From contig JACJYI010000010.1 in the NCBI GenBank assembly GCA_020636225.1, forward strand, positions 6,955 to 70,954: a DNA stretch of 64,000 nucleotides, read 5' to 3'. The position numbers and the translations under genes are program-made. The notes under the pieces are model-generated. The model was not told the origin of the DNA and made no database searches. It was given only the letters and a program-made list of their open reading frames with translations. The DNA is from Lewinellaceae bacterium. Lineage in GTDB: Bacteria; Bacteroidota; Bacteroidia; Chitinophagales; Saprospiraceae. Within the stretch, counting starts at the first letter, position 1. Each line of letters begins with the position of its first letter. This document shows positions 18,822-27,929 of the stretch, piece after piece.

Positions 18822-19769
18822 TTATTCCACCTTGACGAATGAACCTGTCCACAGGAGATTACCCAACTCACCCCTTAAGATCAGTTGGTATGTGCCGGCC
18901 GGCATTCCGTCCACTGAAATCCTGTGGTCTATTGGAAGAAAATCTGCTTCACAAACGGATCGTCCCCATGCATCCATGATCTGGTAACGGATCGTATGTT
19001 GACCATTCAACCCGATCCACCGATCCAATCCCGGGCCTTCCAGATAGATCGTGCCATTCGTCGGATTCGGACTCAGGATTATCGAGGCAGTCTCCTGTTC
19101 AGGATGTTCGGTGGAGAGGATATGGGCGCAATCCAGACTGTCCCCGTATACTCCCAAAGCAGGGAGAAAGGCACAATGCATGGTATAAAATGTACCATCA
19201 AACAGGGAGCACGTTGGAATACTCAAGAAGGGGATATCCTGGCCGAAGAAAGGAAACATACCGAATCGCGGGACAACCGTCAGGGTGTCATGAAAAAATT
19301 CAAGTTCTGCCTCGCAATCCACCACGATCCGATAAGCGAACCATTCGTTTCCGCCCAATTCCAGGGAAAAGGTATCCAGTACCCATCGATGAAACTCCTG
19401 CCCGAAATAGGACCACTCCATGGGTTGGGCCAGCGTGTCTCCCGGCGAAGGCTGCCAGGGATAGAGTGGGTCAAGCAAAAAACTCACCGTGTCGACCAGA
19501 TACAGCATCTCGCCATCGGTGTGATACAGGTAGTTCCGGTACTTCTTAAAGAACGTAAAGGGTGGATCTTCCTGCTGGAAGAAGGCGGCCTGCTGGCAAA
19601 CCAGGCCATTGACCAGGGTGTCCTTTCCAAAGGTCAAATGCCAGGTGCCTTCGCCTACCGTATAGGAAGAAAATGTGCCTTCATAATAGGTATCGACCGG
19701 AAAACAAGATTGTCCGGCCAAGGATATCGAGCAAAGCCCCAAGAGTATAGCCAACGCTAAGGCTTTCAT
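18822..19769 (-). CDS. Secreted protein with T9SS type A sorting domain
   Basis: A protein of 315 residues. The signal peptide (MKALALAILLGLCSISLA) is followed by GQSCFPVDTYYEG and a beta-rich body of unknown fold, with repeated hydrophobic-Asp strands and seven or so cysteines. The C-terminal 80 residues form a T9SS type A domain (LSPNPTNGTIYLEG ... AGTYQLILRG). The gene next to it on the same strand (19966-20883) is a paralogue with the same layout: QSCFPV after the signal peptide and a similar sorting domain. The function is unknown. Export to the surface is the only role the sequence supports. Confidence 0.83.
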   Translation of the reverse strand: MKALALAILLGLCSISLAGQSCFPVDTYYEGTFSSYTVGEGTWHLTFGKDTLVNGLVCQQAAFFQQEDPPFTFFKKYRNYLYHTDGEMLYLVDTVSFLLDPLYPWQPSPGDTLAQPMEWSYFGQEFHRWVLDTFSLELGGNEWFAYRIVVDCEAELEFFHDTLTVVPRFGMFPFFGQDIPFLSIPTCSLFDGTFYTMHCAFLPALGVYGDSLDCAHILSTEHPEQETASIILSPNPTNGTIYLEGPGLDRWIGLNGQHTIRYQIMDAWGRSVCEADFLPIDHRISVDGMPAGTYQLILRGELGNLLWTGSFVKVE

Positions 19770-19965
19770 GGTTGTCTGTTTTCTGTTTCCAAGTTATGGA
19801 TTCCTCCCGGGAAATGAGAAGGGAACATCTGGTTTGTCACCTGTGGGACATTTTTACTCTGGAACGCACATCCGTTCCGGGCCTCACCCGGTATCCATTC
19901 GTGGGTTTCCAGGGGTATGGGATTTTGATGAAGGTTGTACGGATTGACAGCAAGTACCCGCCCCA

Positions 19966-20883
19966 TCATTCCGACCGGACAAACCGCCCTGTCCAGAGAA
20001 CAGCTGGTGAATCAGCCATGACGAGCAGATGGTACAGACCTGCCGGCAGGTTGTCGACCCGGATGAAGCCCTGCTCCGGGTAGGGCAGGATGTCTGTAAC
20101 CGGCTTTCCCAGTGAGGTGATGATCTGATACCGCCATGGAAGTTGATCATTGCATCCGCTCACCTGGATCCACGAATTCGCCGGATTGGGAAACAAGGAC
20201 AGTGATACTCCACCAGCCGCTGGTGGTTGAAGGGATACCAGATCCTGGCACAGGTCCACATTCCCATCATATCCCAACCCGGGGACATAGAGACAGGATA
20301 AGGAATAATAGGTTCAATCCAGAGACAGGCAAACAGGCAGATACTCCAGGGGCTGCCCGATGGAAAAGGCCGGCATCCATCCAAAGCCGGGAATCACCGT
20401 ACTGGTGTCCCGTATGGTATCTTGTCCAAATGCACAGGTCCATTCGATGGAATAGGCAAACCAGCTGGAATCCATGCGTTCGACGGAAAGGGTATCCAGG
20501 ACGACCCCGGAGACATTGACCCCGAACCCATTCCAGAAGTCAGGGATAGCCACGGTATCACCCGGAAGATGGATCAACCTGTACAACACCGATTGTGCGC
20601 CGCTGGTGGCGTTCACCCTGTAGAGGGCTGTTCCGTCATGATGATAATACAAGGTTTTCTGGCTGTTCGGTCCCAGGGGGTTCCAGGAAGAATCCCGGTA
20701 GGCTACGGCCTGACAAAGGACACCCTGGACCATGACGTCCTCGCCGGCGGTCATCTTCCAGATGCCCGATCCGGAGAATGCCGAGAAGCTGCCTGCCCAG
20801 GTTTGCCCGACCGGAAAACAGGATTGGCCATTGGCAAACCCGCCGATGAGGAGGAACAACAGGAGGAAGTGAACATGTCCCAT
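19966..20883 (-). pseudogene. Paralogous T9SS cargo gene split by an in-frame TGA
   Basis: Two ORFs in the same frame are separated by a single TGA at 20314-20316. The first part (from ATG at 20883) has a signal peptide, QSCFPVGQTW and a body similar to the neighbour at 18822-19769. The second part carries YYSLSCLYVPGLGYDGNVD and a T9SS type A domain (LFPNPANSWIQV). Aligned with the neighbour, the TGA takes the place of a glycine (SLFD-Gly-TFYTMHC against LSLD-stop-TYYSLSC), so one G-to-T change in GGA is enough. No frameshift is present. Without readthrough the product would lack its sorting signal and not be exported by T9SS. A sequencing error is possible. Confidence 0.78.
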
Positions 20884-20984
20884 GAATGATTTTTCGGAAT
20901 GGTAAAATACCATGATTTATTCGGGTGACCTTTCCCAATTGACTTGTCAACCATGGTTGCCACTGCCCGGGAGATTAAGGTTGC

Positions 20985-21302
20985 TCATCCTTTGGCAGCC
21001 GACTTGCCCTGATAAGCCGCCTCCAGGGCATCCTTGAGCAATGCGTCCTCCACGTCCGCCAGGCGGACATATATCGCCCCCTGTTCACCCCATTTGTTCG
21101 GCACGGGATAGACCGCACCTTTCCCCATGGCCACAAAGACATCCTGGTCTTCCGGAGACAACATCAGACAGGCGAGCTCCTCCGCTTCAGCGAGTGTGGC
21201 GAAGATCTTTTTTCCTGCCCTGAAGGAGGTGCGTTCGAAATGGGGCGACTCGGTCGTCCCGGGAAAGGAGAGGGCAAGCTGGCGAAAGGAGGGGATGTCC
21301 AT
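20985..21302 (-). CDS. MmcQ/YjbR family protein
   Basis: A protein of 105 residues that fits the MmcQ/YjbR fold: FRQLALSFPGTTESPHF at the N-terminus, the KKIFATL strand, LMLSPEDQDVFVA, and a C-terminal NKWGEQGAIYVRLADVE segment before the last helix. The family is described as having a DNA-binding-like fold, but its role is not firmly known. The ATG at 21302 gives the normal family length. The open frame continues upstream into the next gene's territory and is not used. It is the last gene of a minus-strand cluster of five small proteins (20985-23201). Confidence 0.87.
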   Translation of the reverse strand: MDIPSFRQLALSFPGTTESPHFERTSFRAGKKIFATLAEAEELACLMLSPEDQDVFVAMGKGAVYPVPNKWGEQGAIYVRLADVEDALLKDALEAAYQGKSAAKG

Positions 21303-21330
21303 GTCCGGTTGGGTTGACGGGTGAAGGGCA

Positions 21331-21699
21331 TTATTCGGTGGGTAGGGGCAACCCATGGATCCGGAGAAAGGACAGCCTGTCCCAATACCCGCGCTGGAAC
21401 CGGATCGAACCGTCATCGATCTGGAAAAAACCGCAACCCCTGAGACCAAGGGGGTCCTTCCATTCCAGGATGCCCCAGGGGCCATCCTCCAGGATCTGCT
21501 CGACCAGGCAGACCATCTCTGCCGTTGCAAATTCAGCACGAAACATCTCCCGTATCGCTTCCCTGCCGACAACAGGTTCCTGGTTGACCTGATGGTTGAT
21601 GGCATCGGGGTGGTACAGTTCCGCCAACCCGTCGGCATCTTGCAGGTTGAACCGGCGGACCCATTCTTGCAACAGCGCTCGGGGGGATATGTGATTCAT
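21331..21699 (-). CDS. SnoaL-like / NTF2-fold protein
   Basis: A protein of 122 residues with the NTF2-like cone-fold pattern: LLQEWVRRFNLQDADGLAELYHPDAINHQV, then GREAIREMFRAEF, and strands VCLVEQILEDGPWGILEW and GCGFFQIDDGSIRFQRGYWD. Family members include polyketide cyclases, isomerases and many proteins of unknown activity, so no substrate is proposed. The ATG at 21699 overlaps the stop codon of the upstream YdeI-type gene (ATGA), which supports co-translation. The acidic and aromatic residues of the pocket (Asp, His, Trp) are present. Confidence 0.82.
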   Translation of the reverse strand: MNHISPRALLQEWVRRFNLQDADGLAELYHPDAINHQVNQEPVVGREAIREMFRAEFATAEMVCLVEQILEDGPWGILEWKDPLGLRGCGFFQIDDGSIRFQRGYWDRLSFLRIHGLPLPTE

Positions 21700-22307
21700 G
21701 ATTTTCGGTATTGGTTGGCCCGGATATTTTCTGCTGCCAGACGTGCCGTTTCCCGAATGCGTTTTTCCCGGGTTTCCGGCCGTTTTGCCTGTTGGATCCA
21801 TTCCAGGATGCCGCGGCGGACTGAAGGCGGGAACGACCGGAAATTGGTCTCGGAAGAAGGATATTCGGCAAACATCCGAAGCAGGTCATCCGGCTCGATC
21901 AACTGGCTGACCTCATCCAGCGCCGTCCAGGTTCCCGTTTGTTTGGCGAGGTCGATCATGGACATGCCGGCAGGGGACATCCGGCCTTCTTCCATCAGAC
22001 GGCTGGCTAGCGTTTTGTTGACCTGGCTCCAGTTGCTGGCCGGATTCCGGGGAGATAAGTACAGGTAATAGCTCTGATCATCTCTCTTGTTGGGTTTGCT
22101 GTCGATCCAGCCGAAACAAAGAGCTTCCTCGACCACCTCAGGATACGTCACCGAAGAGGTCTCACTGGCCTTCTTATAGAGAATGACCCAAATCCCGGGG
22201 CTATCCGCATGATGTGCGTCCAGCCAGTCGCGGAGGGTTTGTGCCGTCGGGAAGGACCAGGCTTGCGCATGCTTGTAATCTTCCTGCCTGGATGCTGAGG
22301 CGGTCAT
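21696..22307 (-). CDS. YdeI/OmpD-associated family protein
   Basis: A cytoplasmic protein of 203 residues. The N-terminal half has the YdeI signature: TLRDWLDAHHADSPGIWVILYKK, then VTYPEVVEEALCFGWIDSKPN and a YYLYLSPRNPASNWSQVNK block. The C-terminal half is the YdeI_C type, with PPSVRRGILEWIQQAKRPETREKRI and a final helix. The family is linked to envelope stress and peptide resistance in some bacteria, but its mechanism is not known. The ATG at 22307 is preferred over a TTG at 22334. The stop codon overlaps the next start by four bases. Confidence 0.88.
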   Translation of the reverse strand: MTASASRQEDYKHAQAWSFPTAQTLRDWLDAHHADSPGIWVILYKKASETSSVTYPEVVEEALCFGWIDSKPNKRDDQSYYLYLSPRNPASNWSQVNKTLASRLMEEGRMSPAGMSMIDLAKQTGTWTALDEVSQLIEPDDLLRMFAEYPSSETNFRSFPPSVRRGILEWIQQAKRPETREKRIRETARLAAENIRANQYRKS

Positions 22308-22330
22308 GCCAGTCGGGTGGATCGGTTTGG

Positions 22331-22732
22331 TCAAATGGCTTTCATCCGGTTGTTCCGGGCATCATGGGTGATCTCCGCCAGTCCGAGTTCCTCCATCAGC
22401 GGAGGGATATAGACCCCGAATCGGCCTCTCAATCCTTTTTTAAGCCCGTACCATCCGCCTACGGGGTTGGTGTCAGACCGGCCCCAGGCTTCCACAGTGC
22501 CTTCTTTTGCCTCTTTCTGCTCATCGCAACCGCCCATGTCCATCCAGTCGCCGTGGGCAGTGAGCATGGCGTGGAGGTCGTCCAGACATCGGGCATCGTA
22601 CAGGAGGGTAGTGGATCCCACCACACAGACGATGACATCCTTGCCATCCTTTTGGTCGCGATACATCTTGTATTCGGAGGAGCCTGGAGGGGTCTTCAGC
22701 ATCCAGGGGTCTTCCTTGGTTCCTTGGGCCAA
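22331..22732 (-). CDS. Conserved small protein, DUF6855-like
   Basis: A protein of about 133 residues that I recall only as a conserved uncharacterised family: WMLKTPPGSSEYKMYRD, VIVCVVGSTTLLYDARCLDDLHAML, then EGTVEAWGRSDTNPVGGWYGL and FGVYIPPLMEELGLAEITHD. It looks like a small mixed alpha/beta protein with no membrane segment. The start is uncertain. TTG at 22732 places it just before the conserved block and avoids overlap with the GNAT gene. GTG at 22804 and ATG at 22702 are the alternatives. It belongs to the five-gene minus-strand cluster. The family name is from memory and should be treated as tentative. Confidence 0.72.
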   Translation of the reverse strand: MAQGTKEDPWMLKTPPGSSEYKMYRDQKDGKDVIVCVVGSTTLLYDARCLDDLHAMLTAHGDWMDMGGCDEQKEAKEGTVEAWGRSDTNPVGGWYGLKKGLRGRFGVYIPPLMEELGLAEITHDARNNRMKAI

Positions 22733-22772
22733 TTCAAGAATATTGAGGAGGTGATGAGAATGAATAAAGATA

Positions 22773-23201
22773 CTACATCCGTCGCTCAAATCGGATCTCT
22801 CCACTCGGGGTGATGCCCGTTTCCTGCCAGCCGGCCCTTAGGTAGAATGTCTCCGCGCGAGTCCCGGGATCTGTGCTCAACCAGATGGAATCCAGCCCCT
22901 GGTCGAACATCCAATCGACCATCCTGTCATGCAAGGCCCGCCCGATGCCGTTCCCCTCATATTCCGGTAGCACAAAGAGAGCCCAGATATTCGCATCCTG
23001 CAGATCGCCGATGGCAAACCCCACCACGTTGTTTTCCACTAAAGCCACCCATCCCTTGCCCCGGTCGAACAGGAAGGTCTTCACATCCTGGTCGGTCACC
23101 CGCGACGGATCGGACAGCCGGTTTTCCCGGACAGCGTTTCGGACCATCTGGATGGCCGGGATATCGGATTCTCGTGCAGTGCCAATGAGATGAATGATCA
23201 T
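22773..23201 (-). CDS. GNAT family N-acetyltransferase
   Basis: A GNAT-fold acetyltransferase of 142 residues. Motif A is clear: IWALFVLPEYEGNGIGRALHDRMVDWM, with the Gln/Glu-Gly-x-Gly-Ile-Gly loop that binds acetyl-CoA pyrophosphate. It is preceded by VALVENNVVGFAIGDL and followed by LDSIWLSTDPGTRAETFYLRAGW, the usual motif B with the Tyr and Gly-Trp near the C-terminus. The substrate cannot be told. It is the first gene of the minus-strand cluster, and 225 bp without a visible gene separate it from the CHU_C protein gene beyond. Confidence 0.9.
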   Translation of the reverse strand: MIIHLIGTARESDIPAIQMVRNAVRENRLSDPSRVTDQDVKTFLFDRGKGWVALVENNVVGFAIGDLQDANIWALFVLPEYEGNGIGRALHDRMVDWMFDQGLDSIWLSTDPGTRAETFYLRAGWQETGITPSGEIRFERRM

Positions 23202-23426
23202 TGTTTTTATTCAAGAGATGAAGGAAGTCAGTCTGAGGGGGAAGCCCGCCCAATGTAATTCTTGTTTAGGGAATAAATTGATGTATACTGACTCCGGACC
23301 AACACAGTCAACCCGGTTCACGATCAGCACCATGCAAGTCAAAGAAGTTTCATTCGAAACAGAAAGGGATGAACTGATTACCTTGTCTATGCCAATCAGG
23401 TTGATACAGCGAGCTTTTTCATTGCA

Positions 23427-24578
23427 TCATCGCAGTAGGTGGATATGAAAGGTCTGACTAAACCCTTGCCCAATACCTTCCCACTGATATTGGATATACC
23501 CGGCATACACGCCGCCTGGCATCAGCTGCCCTCGGAAGGTGCCATCCCACGAGATATCCGGGTGGGAAGTAGTGAAAATCTGTTCGCCCCACCTGTCAAA
23601 AAGAGCAACCTTGAAGTAAGAAAAGGAACAAGGTGTATGCACCTGCCATTCATCATTGTTTCCGTCATTATTTGGGCTGAATGCAGTAGGTAAAAACACA
23701 TCGCATATCACCGGCTCCGGGCATTCTGAGATTTGTACCTGCAGACTATCCACAATACCACATAGCCGATGAACCATTCGTACATCCAGGCTGCCTGCTC
23801 TTTCGGGGATGTACTTTTCACTTACAGGAGTACCATCGATCGTGATAGTGATGTCTTCAGAATAGACCGGGAGCCACATGGTATCCCCCTCACACCGATC
23901 TGCCAGGGCAGGGCCTCTGGGGAGAGATAAAGGCACTATTGCAATATCATCCCAGCGATAAACATCACCTAATAATGTCCCGGTATCAATGGTCGTCAGG
24001 GCGTCGGGAGAAAAATTGCCGATGATCATGTACTGCTCATTCCCTCGTGCACGGTAGCAATCTTCAAACAGTATCCACTCCTCCCCCCAGGGGATGATCC
24101 CGCTCTGCCATTTGATGTCTGGTGTAAGTGGCAAGTAGCCTGCCTGAGGACCGGGCAGAGGCACAAAGGAGACCAACGTATCGCTGAAGACAACATGGAA
24201 CTGATCCGTATGGTAAAAACGATCTGAGCAGGGGCGAAGCCAGGCACTGAAATGGTATAGGGAATCTTTGACTAAACTGTTTCTTAGTTTTACATGCATA
24301 TATTCATGTAATCCTCCATTTGTTGAAGACAAATTACTGATAGTAACAACACCATTCCCAGATCTGGGTTCACTCCATAAAGGCATCCATAATCCTGCAC
24401 ATTGATGATAGAGGTCAGGTGTTGAGAACGTTGTAAACCAATTCTTCAGATAACCATTGATCTGGCCCCCGGCGGTAGGGCACTTCCAGATCTCCTCAAA
24501 ACCGGGATTGGGGATGAGGTTTTGGGCGGGAAGTGGTCCGGGAGTATATATGGCTAAGAGAAAGCCCAATGCCCCCAT
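23427..24578 (-). CDS. Secreted protein with CHU_C (T9SS type B) domain, copy A
   Basis: A protein of 383 residues. The ATG at 24578 starts a signal peptide (MGALGFLLAIYT, cleavage near PLPAQ). The body begins NLIPNPGFEEIWKCPTAGGQ, a jelly-roll-like carbohydrate-binding type start common in this phylum. The C-terminal 90 residues are a gliding-motility-associated domain (FLPTAFSPNNDGNNDEW ... FDRWGEQIF ... GGVYAGYIQY), used for T9SS export with attachment to the surface. Copy B at 25046-26230 is a close paralogue, and parts of the two genes are almost identical at DNA level. An open frame extends to 24674, but the added residues precede the signal peptide. Confidence 0.86.
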   Translation of the reverse strand: MGALGFLLAIYTPGPLPAQNLIPNPGFEEIWKCPTAGGQINGYLKNWFTTFSTPDLYHQCAGLWMPLWSEPRSGNGVVTISNLSSTNGGLHEYMHVKLRNSLVKDSLYHFSAWLRPCSDRFYHTDQFHVVFSDTLVSFVPLPGPQAGYLPLTPDIKWQSGIIPWGEEWILFEDCYRARGNEQYMIIGNFSPDALTTIDTGTLLGDVYRWDDIAIVPLSLPRGPALADRCEGDTMWLPVYSEDITITIDGTPVSEKYIPERAGSLDVRMVHRLCGIVDSLQVQISECPEPVICDVFLPTAFSPNNDGNNDEWQVHTPCSFSYFKVALFDRWGEQIFTTSHPDISWDGTFRGQLMPGGVYAGYIQYQWEGIGQGFSQTFHIHLLR

Positions 24579-25045
24579 GCGATATTTGAAAAAAAAGGGA
24601 GCAATGCTATACGGTGACGCCCGCCATGGCTCAAATCTATTTCGCCAGGATAAATCGGTCCAGAGCAACATCATGTCCAGTTCTGATCAGATTCCAATTT
24701 ATGCCAAACGGCCAGAAGCGCACCGATATTTTTCAGCTTTTGAGAAAATAGCCGTGGCAAAGGGCTACCATAGTGTCAAGGGCACTTCTATTAACCTCCG
24801 AAATAGACCAAGGCTCATTAAAACCAAGCGAGACGAGGCATTTCGAATGAACCTAGCCATAGCTAAGTGATTGAGAAATAACGAAGTATCGCGAAGGTTT
24901 TATTGAGCAAAAATCCTATTAGGATCTGTTTGGTCATTGAGTGGGGTTGATAGAGGTGCCCTCAATAGATCAGGAGCAGAATGTGAATAGACGATCATCA
25001 CTTCATACCTGGAAAAGGCCAACTAGCTTGAATGGCACAGTCCCG
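24579..25045. other. Gene-free spacer between CHU_C paralogues
   Basis: About 470 bp with no recognisable gene. An open frame on the plus strand (to 24870) overlaps the antisense of copy A and has no protein signature. A short palindrome ATCCTATTAGGAT lies near 24915. Confidence 0.5.
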
Positions 25046-26230
25046 TCATCTGATCAATTGTATCCATAACCCTTGTTTGAATTGTTCTTCTATACCTTCC
25101 CACTGATATTGGATATACCCGGCATACACGCCGCCTGGCATCAGCTGCCCTCGGAAGGTGCCATCCCACGAGAAATCCGGGTGGGAAGTAGAGAAAATCT
25201 GTTCGCCCCACCTGTCAAAAAGAGCAACCTTGAAGTAAGAAAAGGAACAAGGTGTATGCACCTGCCATTCATCATTATTTCCGTCATTGTTGGGGCTGAA
25301 GGCAGTCGGAAGAAAAACTTCACAGATCACAGGCTCAGGGCACTCTGCTATCTGTACGTCCAGGCTGTCCACCACGCCGCACAGGCGGTGCTCCATCCGT
25401 ACGGCCAGACTGCCGACTCTATCCGGCACATACAGTTCACCCACAGGCATGCCATCGATGGTGATCGTCATATCCTCCGGATAGACCGGCAACCACATCG
25501 TATCACCAACACACCGGTCGGCCAATTCCGGACCGCGGGGTAGAGACAGAGGGGTGAGCGACAGGTCATCCCAGCGATAACCTGCACCGAGCAAGGTCCC
25601 TGTGTCAATGGTCGTCAAGGCGTCCGGGTAAAAATTGCCGATGATCATATACTGCTCATCTCCCCTGGCCCGGTAGCAGTCCTCAAAGCGGATCCATTCT
25701 TCCCCCCAGGGGATCACCCCGCCCTGCCAGCGGATATCGGGGGTTAGAGGCAAGATTCCCGATTCTGGAGCGCCATCAGGAACATGGGAGACCAACGTAT
25801 CACTGAATACCACGTGGAACTGGTCGGTGTGATAAAACTGATCTGAGCAGGGGCGGAGCCAGGCACTGAAATGATACAGTGAATCCTTGACCAGGGGCTG
25901 CTTCAGCTTGACATGCAGGTATTCCCGTAACCCCAGATTCTGAGTAAATGAAAGAGAGGCGATTGTGACCACCGCTTCACCGGAGCGGGGCTCACTCCAG
26001 AATGTCTGAAAGCTACCGCAAGTGTGATGCAAATCCGGGGTGGAATAGGTGGTAAACCAATTCTTCAGATAACCATTGATCTGGCCCCCGGCGGTAGGGC
26101 ACTTCCAGATCTCCTCAAAACCGGGATTGGGGATGAGGTTTTGGGCGTCGGTCTCGACGGGCCGGGATACTGCAATGGCGAGCAGCGTGGTCAGCAGGAA
26201 AAACCGGGTGCCGTGCCCAAAAGACGGCAC
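25046..26230 (-). CDS. Secreted protein with CHU_C (T9SS type B) domain, copy B
   Basis: A protein of 394 residues and a close paralogue of copy A: same NLIPNPGFEEIWKCPTAGGQ start, same LYHFSAWLRPCSDQFYHT and YMIIGNFYPDALTTIDTGT blocks, same FSPNNDGNNDEW type B tail. The start is chosen at GTG 26230 (VPSFGHGTRFFLL), because this begins a signal peptide that ends near VETDAQ and lies 14 bp after the stop of the upstream gene. The ATG at 26281 would place 17 extra residues inside that gene. It is probably in an operon with 26244-27929. The molecular function is unknown, and cell-surface attachment is inferred from the tail. Confidence 0.85.
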   Translation of the reverse strand: MPSFGHGTRFFLLTTLLAIAVSRPVETDAQNLIPNPGFEEIWKCPTAGGQINGYLKNWFTTYSTPDLHHTCGSFQTFWSEPRSGEAVVTIASLSFTQNLGLREYLHVKLKQPLVKDSLYHFSAWLRPCSDQFYHTDQFHVVFSDTLVSHVPDGAPESGILPLTPDIRWQGGVIPWGEEWIRFEDCYRARGDEQYMIIGNFYPDALTTIDTGTLLGAGYRWDDLSLTPLSLPRGPELADRCVGDTMWLPVYPEDMTITIDGMPVGELYVPDRVGSLAVRMEHRLCGVVDSLDVQIAECPEPVICEVFLPTAFSPNNDGNNDEWQVHTPCSFSYFKVALFDRWGEQIFSTSHPDFSWDGTFRGQLMPGGVYAGYIQYQWEGIEEQFKQGLWIQLIR

Positions 26231-26243
26231 CCGGTTTTCTGGC

Positions 26244-27929
26244 TTACCTGGACAAGACAAAGCGCCCCGTCGCGGCATCATCCTTCGTTTTGAGTGTATA
26301 GATATAGATACCGGCAGGATCGGTATTCAGCATGGTCAGTGTGAGGGACTGTTTTACTGCGGTACCATCGATCTTGCCCTGCCAATGAGGCCGTCCAAGG
26401 TGATCGAGTATGGTGATGTCGGTCGAGCCGGGGCTACTCATCACCCACTGCAGGGCAGGAGTGGCCCTCGCCGGATTGGGTACAACCTGATGATGCAGGA
26501 TGCGCACTGGCTGGAGACTACCCTCAATGCCCGAGCCATGCCGGGAGGCACGCACATCAGCACTGCCCTCGTCATCCAGGCAGAATATGCATTGCTGGGT
26601 GATCTGGAAGTAACTGTACGCAGACACGGTGCCGCAAACATTGGAGGCGAACAGGGTGGCTTTGAAACACTTGTCCTCTGTATCTGTAACAAAGAAATAC
26701 GGCTGAGGTGTCGGACTGGGAGGTACTTCCACAGTAATATCCAGGAAGGAAAACTGGGCCGGCATTTCCCCGTTCGGTGCATCGAATGTCCGGTCATAGA
26801 TGTTCCCTTCTGCCAATGGCTCTCCTGAAAAACAATCCACCTCCTCTACCAGGATCCGGTAATTCTCAATACTTCCTCCGGTCATGGATGGATAGAGGTA
26901 CATCCCGATGGAGAGAGGGCCAAGCTCCGGGCCATATAGCACTTCAGAACGGGGAACGATGCCATCGATGGGCAAATCGTTATTGATCATTTCGATCTGT
27001 GCAGAAGCATTCCAGGCAAAGTCCACCGCCGGTGCGCCGAGCTCTTCCACGAACTGGATATGGCCCCATTTCCGCCGCGATGGCATCTCGGCAGGAGCAT
27101 TGCAGCAACGCCAGGTGAGTTCGACGATATAATGGTCGCCCTCGTTCAGGTAGTCGTTGATATTTGGCGCTTTGACATGTGTCGGACAGGCACAACCCGC
27201 TTCCAAACGAAGATCCCGCCATGACCAGGTACGGGTGTATACCGTATTTCCCAGGGTAGAGCAAGACGCATCCGTTTCCTTGATATTGATGGTGTAGCAC
27301 AGCCCTTCCATTGTTTCCCATTCATTATCCCAACAAGCCAGCAAACTGTTGGGTACACAATTGCCAATTCGCACGGTTTCACAAGTATTATTGAATGTGG
27401 CCACTTCCCAGGGTTGCTCACCTGCACCGGTTGGGCAGGCATGCACGGCAAAAGGAATATCCGGCAGTACCTGAACGATAAAATCAAGATCCGCATTGCC
27501 TGATCCCCCGGTTGAAATCGTATAACTCGAAGGAGAGGAGATGGTGTTCCCCTTAATCTGAACCAACCATTCACCCTGCGGGTCATATCCCCAGAGCACA
27601 AAGTTGAATTCTCCATTCGTATTGGTCGGAATATCAAAGTTGGTGGGGAAACCATCCAGATAACTGACCCGGATCACGGCGATCACTCCATCACCGGTAC
27701 AGGCATCCGTCACCTGTCCGGAAAACGACTGGGCGGATATGATTCCGGGTAGCAGGGTGAGGGCGAACAGGAAAGCCGCCAGGTATACGGAGAATCCTGT
27801 CTTTGCACGTAAAGAACCAGAAATCAGTGCTTTCCTGCAGGAATGGTTGCATCCATCAGGGTCGGGATGATCAACTTGGCGTGATGATTGACTGTGTGTG
27901 GGGGGGGGTAAGTTGCTGAATTTCAGCAA
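26244..27929 (-). CDS. Secreted protein with carboxypeptidase-regulatory-like and T9SS type A domains
   Basis: A protein of up to 561 residues. A hydrophobic segment (VYLAAFLFALTLLPGIISAQ) acts as signal peptide, but the exact start is unclear. The frame opens with TTG at 27929 and no ATG or GTG lies close to the signal. After it comes FSGQVTDACTGDGVIAVIRV, a carboxypeptidase-regulatory-like fold, then a cysteine-rich body with paired Cys (for example WRCCNAPAE), and a C-terminal type A domain (VVPNPARATPALQWV ... GIYIYTLKTK). It precedes copy B by 13 bp on the same strand. A role in substrate binding at the surface is possible but not shown. Confidence 0.75.
   Translation of the reverse strand: MLKFSNLPPPTHSQSSRQVDHPDPDGCNHSCRKALISGSLRAKTGFSVYLAAFLFALTLLPGIISAQSFSGQVTDACTGDGVIAVIRVSYLDGFPTNFDIPTNTNGEFNFVLWGYDPQGEWLVQIKGNTISSPSSYTISTGGSGNADLDFIVQVLPDIPFAVHACPTGAGEQPWEVATFNNTCETVRIGNCVPNSLLACWDNEWETMEGLCYTINIKETDASCSTLGNTVYTRTWSWRDLRLEAGCACPTHVKAPNINDYLNEGDHYIVELTWRCCNAPAEMPSRRKWGHIQFVEELGAPAVDFAWNASAQIEMINNDLPIDGIVPRSEVLYGPELGPLSIGMYLYPSMTGGSIENYRILVEEVDCFSGEPLAEGNIYDRTFDAPNGEMPAQFSFLDITVEVPPSPTPQPYFFVTDTEDKCFKATLFASNVCGTVSAYSYFQITQQCIFCLDDEGSADVRASRHGSGIEGSLQPVRILHHQVVPNPARATPALQWVMSSPGSTDITILDHLGRPHWQGKIDGTAVKQSLTLTMLNTDPAGIYIYTLKTKDDAATGRFVLSR

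Noticed and set aside
20314..20316. TGA read as glycine or tryptophan (altered code)
   Set aside because: Many intact genes in the window end in TGA at the expected place (for example fadH, the DUF1697 gene and the HEPN-like gene), so TGA is a normal stop.
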